Source: Elusimicrobiota bacterium
GTDB taxonomy: Bacteria > Elusimicrobiota > Elusimicrobia > Elusimicrobiales > UBA9959
Reading direction: 5' to 3'
DNA: 15,532 nt
Assembly (NCBI GenBank): GCA_030639665.1
Contig: DAOWCC010000031.1
Coordinates: 1 to 15,532 of the forward strand
Within the stretch, counting starts at the first letter, position 1. The number at the start of each line of letters is the position of its first letter. Below the pieces are notes generated by a model, which searched no databases, was not told the origin of the DNA, and worked only from the letters and a program-made list of their open reading frames with translations. Position numbers and translations under genes: made by a program. Shown here in pieces: positions 1-6,144 of this stretch.

Positions 1-260
1 ATTGAATCTAAAAGATTTCTGAGTTCTTCTTCAGTTTTGCCTATAATTTCAACCGTTTTTTCCCGGCCTTTGGCTCCTCTGATTATGTTAACCATTTTTA
101 AAGGAACTTCAAAGAATTCAGCAAGGTAGTCCACTAAAATATCATTTATTTTAGGGTCGCTCACTTCAGCGCATATTTTAACACGCAGAACGCTTCCTAT
201 GCGGCTTACCACTTCATTGTCTTCACAGTTGGGGATTACTCTTACTTTTACAATCATCAT
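1..260 (-). CDS. yggU: DUF167 / YggU-family protein (3' end outside window)
   Basis: About 86 codons are visible before the window edge; the family is normally 95-100 aa, so only a few C-terminal residues are missing. The translation opens MMIVKVRVIPNCEDNEVV and carries the family layout: an N-terminal strand with KVRVIPN, an LRVKICAEV strand, then a helix with ILVDYLAEFFEVP, and a final GREKTVEI strand. The canonical loop 'PPVDGKAN' is here 'EVSDPKIND', so the otherwise conserved Gly-Lys-Ala is lost. GGGAG lies just upstream of tandem ATGs at 260 and 257. It sits 30 bp downstream of yggS on the same strand; yggS and yggU are also neighbours in E. coli, which supports the call. The molecular function of the family is not established. 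The gene has no visible defect apart from the window edge. Confidence 0.85.
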   Translation of the reverse strand, partial: MMIVKVRVIPNCEDNEVVSRIGSVLRVKICAEVSDPKINDILVDYLAEFFEVPLKMVNIIRGAKGREKTVEIIGKTEEELRNLLDS

Positions 261-270
261 TATCTCCCTT

Positions 271-289
271 AAGCTCTTTGACAGAGCTT
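271..289 (-). promoter_or_regulatory. Stem-loop between yggS and the DUF167 gene
   Basis: A perfect 7-bp inverted repeat (AAGCTCT / AGAGCTT, 5-nt loop) fills most of the 30-bp gap between the yggS stop and the next start. Its 3' side on the minus strand runs directly into the AAGGGAG ribosome binding site of the downstream gene. It has no U-run, so it is not an intrinsic terminator. It may tune translation or mRNA ends between the two genes; this is inference. Confidence 0.5.
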
Positions 290-290
290 T

Positions 291-1022
291 TTACTGAAAT
301 ATCAGGCTGCCTATCCTGGGTAAATTAGAACCTTCTTCAATGGCTATATGAAAATCCTCGCTCATACCGAGAGAAAGATAATTCTTATTACCCAAATTGC
401 TTTGTTCTTGAGGAAAGTCCTTATCAAAAATTTTCTTTACTTCTTTAAAAACGGGTCTTAAATCTTCCGGGTTTTCAGCTATGGGCGCTATGGCCATATA
501 ACCGCGGATATCGATGTTTTGAAATTTTCTTGCTTCGTTCAGTAAATTTGAAGCGTCTTTTAATGTTGTTCCCGATTGAATGAGAGAACCTGTAAGATTT
601 ACTTGCAGCATAATGGGCATATTTTTGCCGAGAGAATAAGCGTGTCTGTCAATTTGCTCGACTGTTTTTATATTGTCCACCGAATTTATGGAATCAAATA
701 AATCGCATATTTTTCTTAGTTTATTGGATTGAAGCTGTCCTATAAAGTGCATAGTTACACTTTCGCGCCATGGAGCGAGCTCTCCGTTTTTCCATTTATT
801 TAAGGAGTCCTGCAAGCGGCTTTCTCCCACCAGATTTAGGGCATTCTTTTCCAAAAGAGCTTTTACATCGCTGTTTTTGGCGTATTTTGTTACCGCCAAT
901 AAATCCACCGCTGTATAATCTTTGCCTGCTTTTTCGCAAGCCAAGCGGATTTTTCGCGTTACCAAGTTTAAATTATCAAAGACCTCAAGTTTTTTGGGAA
1001 CATTCGGCATGTTGATAATCAT
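291..1022 (-). CDS. yggS: YggS/PROSC-family pyridoxal-phosphate-binding protein
   Basis: Member of the YggS/YBL036c family: single-domain PLP-binding TIM-barrel proteins that buffer pyridoxal phosphate in the cytosol and have no known catalytic reaction. Visible motifs are LLAVTK with the presumed PLP lysine, VGESRLQD (consensus FGENRVQE), HFIGQLQSNK, NSVDN, LQVNLTG, YLSLGMSEDF and the C-terminal RIGSLIF, in the family order. The frame is open to an ATG at 1097 (268 aa), but that start lacks a ribosome binding site. ATG 1022, with AGGGG about 12 nt upstream, gives 243 aa, close to the usual 225-240 aa, and is preferred. The 25 extra codons look protein-like (IPAEYYPRFPYEKQGKF), so the longer form cannot be excluded. 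A MITE end lies about 20-95 bp upstream, depending on the start. The DUF167 gene follows in an apparent operon. Confidence 0.9.
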   Translation of the reverse strand: MIINMPNVPKKLEVFDNLNLVTRKIRLACEKAGKDYTAVDLLAVTKYAKNSDVKALLEKNALNLVGESRLQDSLNKWKNGELAPWRESVTMHFIGQLQSNKLRKICDLFDSINSVDNIKTVEQIDRHAYSLGKNMPIMLQVNLTGSLIQSGTTLKDASNLLNEARKFQNIDIRGYMAIAPIAENPEDLRPVFKEVKKIFDKDFPQEQSNLGNKNYLSLGMSEDFHIAIEEGSNLPRIGSLIFQ

Positions 1023-1118
1023 TTTATCAAATTTCCCCTGTTTTTCATAGGGAAACCTCGGATAATACTCGGCAGGTATAAGCCTATTTGCTATCATAAA
1101 GCATATGAAACAACATAA

Positions 1119-1434
1119 GGTTCTGTGTCATAATTACTTTGTCATTTGGAAGCTCAGCTTTAAGTTGAACTCAAGGCGTGATGAATGAGAAGGCTCTTGC
1201 CTGTGAATGAAGAACAACGAAGAAATCAACAAAAGATGAGCTTCCCCTATTCTATGGGCTTGCTGATTTTTGGCTGCAACTTCGTCTCTCATCGCTTACA
1301 GACCACAGGAGTCTGCTCGCTCTTTGTTCCTCGTTTCGCTCAGTGTCTTATTCTGTATCTGATAATGGTGGTTGAATTTTGTTAAGAGTTAAAAATCAAC
1401 AAGCCAAATGGTAAATTAATTATGACACAGAACC
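1119..1434. mobile_element. MITE-like element with 31-bp terminal inverted repeats
   Basis: The ends 1119-1149 and 1404-1434 are inverted copies matching at 28 of 31 positions, both starting GGTTCTGTGTCATAATTA at the outer edge. The 316-bp interior encodes no transposase; its only open frame (1185-1385) looks random. The interior has a second, shorter palindrome (1217-1285; ACGAAG...CTTCGT arms), so the whole unit could fold into a long hairpin. I see no clear target-site duplication. The element fills almost all of the divergent yggS/MFS intergenic space, and its right end includes the ATG of the MFS gene. The parent transposon family is not identified; the GTTCTGTGT tip resembles several IS families only loosely. 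Confidence 0.75.
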
Positions 1435-2675
1435 TCAAATCATTTTCTTTTTTAGTTTTCAGCCAAGTGGTAATGGCGGCGGGATTTTCCCTTTCTTTTC
1501 CATTTTTAGCGGTATATTTAAATACTCATAGAGATATCTCCATGTCTTTTATAGGTATTTTTTTGGCGCTTTCGGTGTTTTTTACATCCTTCGCTCAAAT
1601 TTTGGGAGGAGAAATATCCGATAGGATAGGCAGAAAACAAGTAATGCAAATAGCTTTGTTTATCAGAGCTGTGTCCATTTTAATTATCGCGTATGTTATT
1701 AAAGAGCGGGGCAGTGTGGCCTTAATAATGCTGTCGCATATGGTCGGAATTTTTTTCGGTTCTTTTTTTCGCCCCGCAGCCAATTCATGGGTGGCCGATT
1801 CAGCTGCGCCAAATGAAAGAGTCAGGGCCTACGGTTTATTGAGAATAGGAATTAATTTAGGTTGGGCCTTGGGGCCGGCTCTGGGCGGATTTATGGCGCA
1901 GAGTTCTTATGCCCTGATGTTTTTTTATACCTTTCTTGCCAATATAGCCTGCGTTTTTATAATAGGTATTTTTGTTGATAATACCGTTGCGATTTCCACG
2001 GTTAAAAGGGAAAAGATGAGTTTTAAGAGCATGGGGCAAGTTTTAAAACATGAGAAATTTATGCGCTTTTGCGTGGCTATTTTTACCATGGCGATTGTGA
2101 TGAGTCAGCTTATAGTTTCCAGTTCCCTTTATTGCGTTAAACATTTAAAATTTACCGAAGTTGATGTCGGAATTCTTTTTTCTTTAAACGGCGCCATAGT
2201 GGTGGGGCTTCAGTATTATGTCAGTAAATTGCTTGAAAAAATAAAAATAACTTCGGGCCTGGCGATAGGGGCTTTTTTATCCGCCGTAGGGTATTTTCTT
2301 TTTGGTTTTTCATTTTGTTTTTCCATCGCCGTGATTGCGGTAATTATATTTACCTTTGGAGAACTTGCCGTTTCCCCCGGCATTCACGCCATGACCGCCA
2401 ATCTTGCCGATGAAAATCATAAGGGAAGATTTATGGGTGTTGAAGGGCTTTTTTATCAGCTCGGTTATTCTTTTGGTATTCTGATAGGCACAAATTCAAT
2501 TCAGTTTTTAAGTCCCCATTTTAAGCCCGCGCCTTGGGTTATTATATCCCTTATTTCTTTAGTGTCCGCTTATTTGTTTTATAAACTGGGTTTTAGGCTT
2601 ACGCGGGTTGAGAATGGTTTGCAGGAAGACAAAGTAAATTATGAAATTGAAGAGCCAAAAGCCATCAATTCATAA
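1422..2675 (+). CDS. Major facilitator superfamily transporter (drug:H+ antiporter-like)
   Basis: The 417-aa protein has the length and hydrophobicity of a 12-helix MFS carrier in the cytoplasmic membrane. The MFS motif A between helices 2 and 3 is intact (GGEISDRIGRKQ, residues about 62-73). A helix-5 region with GINLGWALGPALGGF (about residues 142-156) resembles motif C of antiporters, favouring a DHA1-like exporter; the substrate is unknown. The ATG at 1422 and the next three codons (M-T-Q-N) lie inside the terminal inverted repeat of the upstream MITE, and no good ribosome binding site precedes them (only a weak GGTAAA). An in-frame ATG at codon 18 is also poorly preceded and would clip the first helix. 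The gene stands alone, divergent from yggS, with no obvious partner gene. No frameshift or internal stop is present. Confidence 0.85.
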   Translation: MTQNLKSFSFLVFSQVVMAAGFSLSFPFLAVYLNTHRDISMSFIGIFLALSVFFTSFAQILGGEISDRIGRKQVMQIALFIRAVSILIIAYVIKERGSVALIMLSHMVGIFFGSFFRPAANSWVADSAAPNERVRAYGLLRIGINLGWALGPALGGFMAQSSYALMFFYTFLANIACVFIIGIFVDNTVAISTVKREKMSFKSMGQVLKHEKFMRFCVAIFTMAIVMSQLIVSSSLYCVKHLKFTEVDVGILFSLNGAIVVGLQYYVSKLLEKIKITSGLAIGAFLSAVGYFLFGFSFCFSIAVIAVIIFTFGELAVSPGIHAMTANLADENHKGRFMGVEGLFYQLGYSFGILIGTNSIQFLSPHFKPAPWVIISLISLVSAYLFYKLGFRLTRVENGLQEDKVNYEIEEPKAINS

Positions 2676-2721
2676 ACTTAGAGGATTATCATATCTAATC
2701 TGCAAATATCAAACTTTGGCA

Positions 2722-3074
2722 GAGTGTTAACTAAATTGTGTAAATGGCTTTTAATAAAGCATTCCTTATTTAGGCTGGGTGATTCGGATTTATCTTAAGT
2801 AGGGTTGGGACACATATTACAAAAATCAAAAAAGGTTGCGGCAAAGGTTTGCGGCGAACGATTTTAGGTTTTTGAACAAGGTTTTGTAGCGAATTCTACT
2901 ATGAACAGCGAGGATGTTTGAGAGTAAAAGCTATGTCTTTTGCTTGAGTTCCGGAGCTGGCGGAAAATCCGAAGGTCGCATAATTAAAAAACCTGTAATG
3001 AGTGAGCGTGAAGCTTTGGCGGAATTTCTTTTAATAAATTTTAAAGCCGTTTACACAGAAATTTTTACACACTC
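2722..3074. mobile_element. Decayed palindromic element (IS256-like ends, no transposase)
   Basis: This occupies most of the 530-bp gene-free gap after the MFS gene. Outer arms 2722-2751 and 3043-3074 are imperfect inverted repeats; their best block, TGTGTAAAYGGCTTT (2737-2751 versus 3043-3057), matches 14 of 15. Inner arms 2836-2873 and 2987-3024 are also inverted, matching 25 of 38. The GAGTGTGTAAA...CTGTGTAAA tip resembles IS256-family ends as I remember them; this is inference. No transposase frame remains, so it is a MITE or an internally deleted IS. The bases between the MFS stop and 2722, and between 3075 and 3148, hold nothing I recognise except a 25-codon open frame (3065-3142, minus strand). 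Confidence 0.6.
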
Positions 3075-3148
3075 AACTTTGGCCGTTTGTTGAGCATAGC
3101 CTGTGACATGGCATCCATCATAGTTTTGACATTCCTATACATTTAAAT

Positions 3149-3186
3149 AAAAAAACCCTCCGTTTATTTAACGGAGGGTTTTTTAT
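3149..3186. terminator. Bidirectional Rho-independent terminator after groEL
   Basis: A perfect 9-bp stem, CCCTCCGTT (3156-3164) and AACGGAGGG (3170-3178), with a 5-nt loop, is flanked by A-runs on the left and T-runs on the right. On either strand the GC-rich stem is followed by a U-tract. It lies about 20 bp past the groEL stop and ends the groESL transcript; it would also stop plus-strand transcription coming from the MFS side. Confidence 0.95.
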
Positions 3187-3207
3187 TTGTTAATGCAATT
3201 CTAACTA

Positions 3208-4836
3208 TTAATACATTCCGGGCATGCCCTGTGGCATTGCCGGCGCGGCAGCTTCTTTAGTACTTTCAGGAAGATCTGAAACAAGAGCTTCCGTGGTAAG
3301 AAGAGTTCCCGCGATGGAAGCGGCGTTTTCAAGAGCCGTTCTGGTTACTTTTACGGGGTCAATGATGCCGTGTTTCATAAGATCGACATATTCATTTTCT
3401 TCAGCGTCAAAACCTATCTCAGGGCTTGAAGTTCTTACTTTCTCAAGCACGATAGATCCGTCTTGTCCGGCATTTTCAGCTATTATTCTTAAAGGAGCGA
3501 CAATAGCTCTTTTTACTATATTTACGCCGGTTTCTTCATCCTCGTCATTTGTTTGGATTTTATCAAGAGCTTTGGCCGCTCTTATAAGGGCTACGCCGCC
3601 ACCGGGTATAATGCCTTCTTCTACGCCCGCTTTAGTGGCGTTTTTGGCGTCTTCAACTTTGGATTTTTTGGCTTTCATTTCGGTTTCGGTTGCCGCGCCC
3701 ACTTTTATTACGGCGACTCCGCCCGAAAGTTTAGCGAGTCTTTCTTCAAGTTTTTCTTTATCATACTCTGAAGAGGAATCCTCAATTTGTTTTCTTATTT
3801 GAGATGTTCTTTTCTTTATTTCGGCTTTATCTCCGGCGCCGTCAACAATGGTTGAGTTTTCTTTATCTATGACAACTCTTTTTGCTTTGCCAAGCTGTTC
3901 AAGCGTGGTTTTATCAAGTTTCATGCCTCTGTCTTCGCTTATGACTTCTCCGCCCGTGAGTATGGCGATGTCTTCAAGCATTTCTTTTCTTCTGTCGCCA
4001 AAGCCGGGGGCTTTGATGGCGCAGCCTTTAAGCGTGCCGCGAAGTTTGTTTACCACTAAAGTGGCAAGGGCTTCTCCGTCTATATCTTCGGCAAGTATAA
4101 GGAATTGTTTTCCCGTTTGAACGATTTTTTCAAGCGTGGGAAGAAGATCGCTCATTGAGGATATTTTTTTGTCGGTTATTAAAATATAACAGTCCTCTAT
4201 TACGCATTCCATTTTTTCCGAATCAGTCACAAAATAAGGAGATAAATAGCCTCTGTCAAATTGCATGCCTTCCACCACATCCAATTCCGTTTCGGCTGTT
4301 TTTCCTTCTTCAACCGTTATAACGCCTTCATGTCCGACTTTTTCCATCGCCTGGGCGATAAGATCGCCGACAACATTATCATTAGCGCTGATTGTGGCTA
4401 TTTGAGCTTTCTCTTCTTTTGTTTTAACGGGTTTTGCCATTTTTTTGATTTCTTCAACAAGGGCTTTTACCGCTTTATCAACTCCTCGTTTGAGGTGAGT
4501 GCCGTTTGCTCCGGCAGTGATATTCTTAAGGCCTTCCGTGAAAATAGCTTGAGTTAAGATTGTGGCGGTGGTGGTTCCGTCTCCCGCGATATCATTGGTT
4601 TTGGATGCCGCTTCTCTTACAAGCTGCGCGCCCATATCTTCATAAGGGTTTTCCAATTCTATTTCTTTGGCTATCGTTACGCCGTCATCTATAATCGTGG
4701 GTGAACCGAATTTTCTGCTTAAAATAACGGTTTTTCCTTTGGGTCCGAGTGTTACTTTAACCGCGTTCGCGAGTTTATCAACGCCCGCTTTTAAATACTG
4801 TCTTCCTTCTTCTGAATAAGATATTTGTTTTGCCAT
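3208..4836 (-). CDS. groEL: Chaperonin GroEL (Hsp60)
   Basis: ATP-driven 14-mer folding chamber of the cytosol, working with GroES. The 542-aa length fits the family (E. coli 548). Signature segments are all present: VTLGPKGKTV near residue 28, the ATP-binding GDGTTT at 85-90 with the catalytic Asp87, KAPGFGDRRKEMLEDIA in the apical/intermediate region, VGAATETEMKAKK, and AGVEEGIIPGGG before the C-terminal ATPase segment. The C-terminal tail is MPQGMPGMY rather than a long GGM repeat, a normal variation. GGAGGA sits 9-10 nt before the ATG. The gene is 121 bp downstream of groES and ends at a strong terminator. Transcription from the CIRCE-controlled groES promoter is expected; no separate promoter was recognised in the spacer. 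Confidence 0.99.
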   Translation of the reverse strand: MAKQISYSEEGRQYLKAGVDKLANAVKVTLGPKGKTVILSRKFGSPTIIDDGVTIAKEIELENPYEDMGAQLVREAASKTNDIAGDGTTTATILTQAIFTEGLKNITAGANGTHLKRGVDKAVKALVEEIKKMAKPVKTKEEKAQIATISANDNVVGDLIAQAMEKVGHEGVITVEEGKTAETELDVVEGMQFDRGYLSPYFVTDSEKMECVIEDCYILITDKKISSMSDLLPTLEKIVQTGKQFLILAEDIDGEALATLVVNKLRGTLKGCAIKAPGFGDRRKEMLEDIAILTGGEVISEDRGMKLDKTTLEQLGKAKRVVIDKENSTIVDGAGDKAEIKKRTSQIRKQIEDSSSEYDKEKLEERLAKLSGGVAVIKVGAATETEMKAKKSKVEDAKNATKAGVEEGIIPGGGVALIRAAKALDKIQTNDEDEETGVNIVKRAIVAPLRIIAENAGQDGSIVLEKVRTSSPEIGFDAEENEYVDLMKHGIIDPVKVTRTALENAASIAGTLLTTEALVSDLPESTKEAAAPAMPQGMPGMY

Positions 4837-4913
4837 ACTGTTTGATTCCTCCGTAATATTTTATGGTAACAAAGAAGTTTTGTGTCAGATTAATGGTTTT
4901 GAGCCGTTCCTTA

Positions 4914-4945
4914 TTACCTTGTTGCCTAGTTACCTAATTATCTGA
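4914..4945. repeat. Degenerate 8-bp tandem repeat in the groES-groEL spacer
   Basis: Four consecutive octamers, TTACCTTG, TTGCCTAG, TTACCTAA and TTATCTGA, form a 32-bp degenerate tandem array; a diverged fifth (TTTAGGTA) may follow. It lies in the unusually long 121-bp spacer downstream of the groES stop. No protein or RNA role is evident. Confidence 0.45.
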
Positions 4946-4957
4946 TTTAGGTATTGA

Positions 4958-5266
4958 TTATTTTATTATTCCAAGGACATCTTCTTCTTTCATCCATAAA
5001 TATTCTTCATCGTCCATTTTAATTTCCGTGCCTGAATATTTGCCGTAAAGAACTTTATCGCCGATTTTTACTTCCATCGGTATAAGTTTTCCGTCATCGG
5101 TCATTCTTCCTTTACCTACCGCCACCACTTCGCCTTCCATAGGTTTTTCTTTTATCGTATCGGGAATTATGATTCCGTTTTTTTTGACTTCTTTTTGTTC
5201 AAGGGGTTTTACAATTACTCTGTCCCCGAGAGGCTGCACATTTATTTTTAGTTTTGTTTCTGACAT
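4958..5266 (-). CDS. groES: Co-chaperonin GroES (Hsp10)
   Basis: Heptameric lid of the GroEL chamber in the cytosol. The 102-aa protein shows the family pattern: VQPLGDRVIVKPLEQKE at the N terminus, the mobile-loop region KKNGIIIPDTIKEKP (residues about 28-42), EGEVVAVGKG, IGDKVLYGKYSGTEIK and the C-terminal DDEEYLWMKEEDVLGII. The mobile loop normally carries 'GGI(I/V)LP'; here it reads NGIIIP, so the Gly-Gly is Asn-Gly and the Leu is Ile. A strong AAGGAGG lies 9 nt before the ATG. It is the first gene of the groESL operon, behind a consensus promoter and a CIRCE-like operator. Confidence 0.98.
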   Translation of the reverse strand: MSETKLKINVQPLGDRVIVKPLEQKEVKKNGIIIPDTIKEKPMEGEVVAVGKGRMTDDGKLIPMEVKIGDKVLYGKYSGTEIKMDDEEYLWMKEEDVLGIIK

Positions 5267-5317
5267 ATTGAATGTCCTCCTTATAGTTTTAAAACTGTTT
5301 TTCTGTAAGTGTTATTT

Positions 5318-5344
5318 TTAGCACTACAGACATCACACTGCTAA
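5318..5344. promoter_or_regulatory. CIRCE-like operator (HrcA site)
   Basis: The 27-bp site reads TTAGCACTA-N9-CACTGCTAA. The CIRCE consensus is TTAGCACTC-N9-GAGTGCTAA, so the arms match at 8/9 and 7/9 with exact spacing. It abuts the -10 box of the groES promoter and covers the predicted transcription start, the usual place for HrcA repression. HrcA itself is not in the window. Confidence 0.85.
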
Positions 5345-5372
5345 TTTTAACATTAGCGCGGAGATGTGTCAA
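5344..5372 (-). promoter_or_regulatory. Sigma70-type promoter of groESL
   Basis: On the minus strand, TTGACA (5372-5367) is followed by exactly 17 bp and TAAAAT (5349-5344). This is a near-consensus vegetative promoter about 70-80 bp upstream of the groES ATG, with the CIRCE-like site touching the -10 box. Confidence 0.9.
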
Positions 5373-5443
5373 GATAAACGAATCAGCCGGGGATTAAGGG
5401 TAAGGAATTGTTATTTTTTGTGGCTTATTGAGACCTGCGATTT

Positions 5444-5468
5444 ATATGCCCTCTGTGAGAGGGCATAT
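5444..5468 (-). terminator. Strong hairpin just after the FHA gene
   Basis: A perfect 11-bp stem (ATATGCCCTCT / AGAGGGCATAT) with a 3-nt loop lies 3 bp past the stop codon of the last gene of the kinase operon. Only AAA follows on the minus strand, with no U-run, so it is not a classical intrinsic terminator. It more likely marks or protects the 3' end of the operon mRNA. Confidence 0.55.
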
Positions 5469-5471
5469 GAT

Positions 5472-6140
5472 TTAGTCCGCTTTTATAAAGAAACGGAATT
5501 TTGTTCCGCCCGCTTCTATAGTGTCATCATCTTGCAGGGTGACTTTGTCTTTGAGAGGATTGCCATTATGTTTTGCAAAACCTTCTTTTATGGGCATTAA
5601 GAAAAAGCCGTCGGGACGCATAGCTATGACAGCCGCCATATCGGGCGCGCCGCCGAATATTCCCGAACCCTTTATGGGAATATTGGCCTGGCTTGATTTT
5701 CCTATATAAGTGGAAGTGGCGGTAATTTCATATTCCGGTTTATCCACGACGCCTTCCAAAACTTCCAGAAAAGCTTTTACTCTTTTTTGAGCTTTTGGCG
5801 GAACGGCTTTAATACCGGTGCTGCCCGCGGGCAAGTCTCCCGCTTTTTTCCCATCTTCCACAAAAACAAGAGTGTATTTTACTATGCCGATGGCATCGTT
5901 TTGGCGAAGCCCCGCCGATTTTACTATTTTCTTGCCGTTTAAAAAGGTGCCGTTTGTGGAACCAAGGTCTTCCACAAAGAATTTGCCGCCCGCGTCGTAA
6001 ACTTTACAGTGATGTCCCGATACGGTGGTATGCTCAAGCGTAATATCATTATCGGATTTTCTTCCGATTGTAAATGACGATTTATCAAGGTTGATTTCCT
6101 TGATAACGGATGATTCAAATTTTAATAATAGTTTAGGCAT
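5472..6140 (-). CDS. Protein with two FHA domains (phosphothreonine reader)
   Basis: FHA domains bind phosphothreonine peptides, so this is the likely cytosolic reader for the two kinases upstream. The first domain (residues about 5-93) is canonical: IGR at 25-27, the Ser41/His44 pair of VSGHH, and DLGSTNGTFLNGKKI at 58-72. After a Pro/Lys linker (about 103-120) a second, weaker FHA-like fold spans about 123-220. It has YIGKSSQANI in place of IGR, NGNPLKDKVTLQDDDTIEAGG as the C-terminal strands, and no clear Ser-x-x-His pair, so it may not bind phosphopeptides. No membrane segment or signal peptide is present. It is the last gene of the operon, 4 bp after the PP2C stop and without its own clear ribosome binding site, suggesting coupled translation. 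The 222-aa length fits small FHA adaptor proteins. Confidence 0.9.
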   Translation of the reverse strand: MPKLLLKFESSVIKEINLDKSSFTIGRKSDNDITLEHTTVSGHHCKVYDAGGKFFVEDLGSTNGTFLNGKKIVKSAGLRQNDAIGIVKYTLVFVEDGKKAGDLPAGSTGIKAVPPKAQKRVKAFLEVLEGVVDKPEYEITATSTYIGKSSQANIPIKGSGIFGGAPDMAAVIAMRPDGFFLMPIKEGFAKHNGNPLKDKVTLQDDDTIEAGGTKFRFFIKAD

Positions 6141-6144
6141 AAGA

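Noticed and set aside
1185..1385. 66-codon plus-strand open frame inside the MITE
   Set aside because: No ribosome binding site, no protein-like pattern, and it lies wholly within a palindromic element between terminal inverted repeats.
3224..3802. Long plus-strand open frame opposite groEL
   Set aside because: It is the antisense shadow of groEL; codon pattern and Ser/Ala-rich composition follow from the reverse complement of a real gene.
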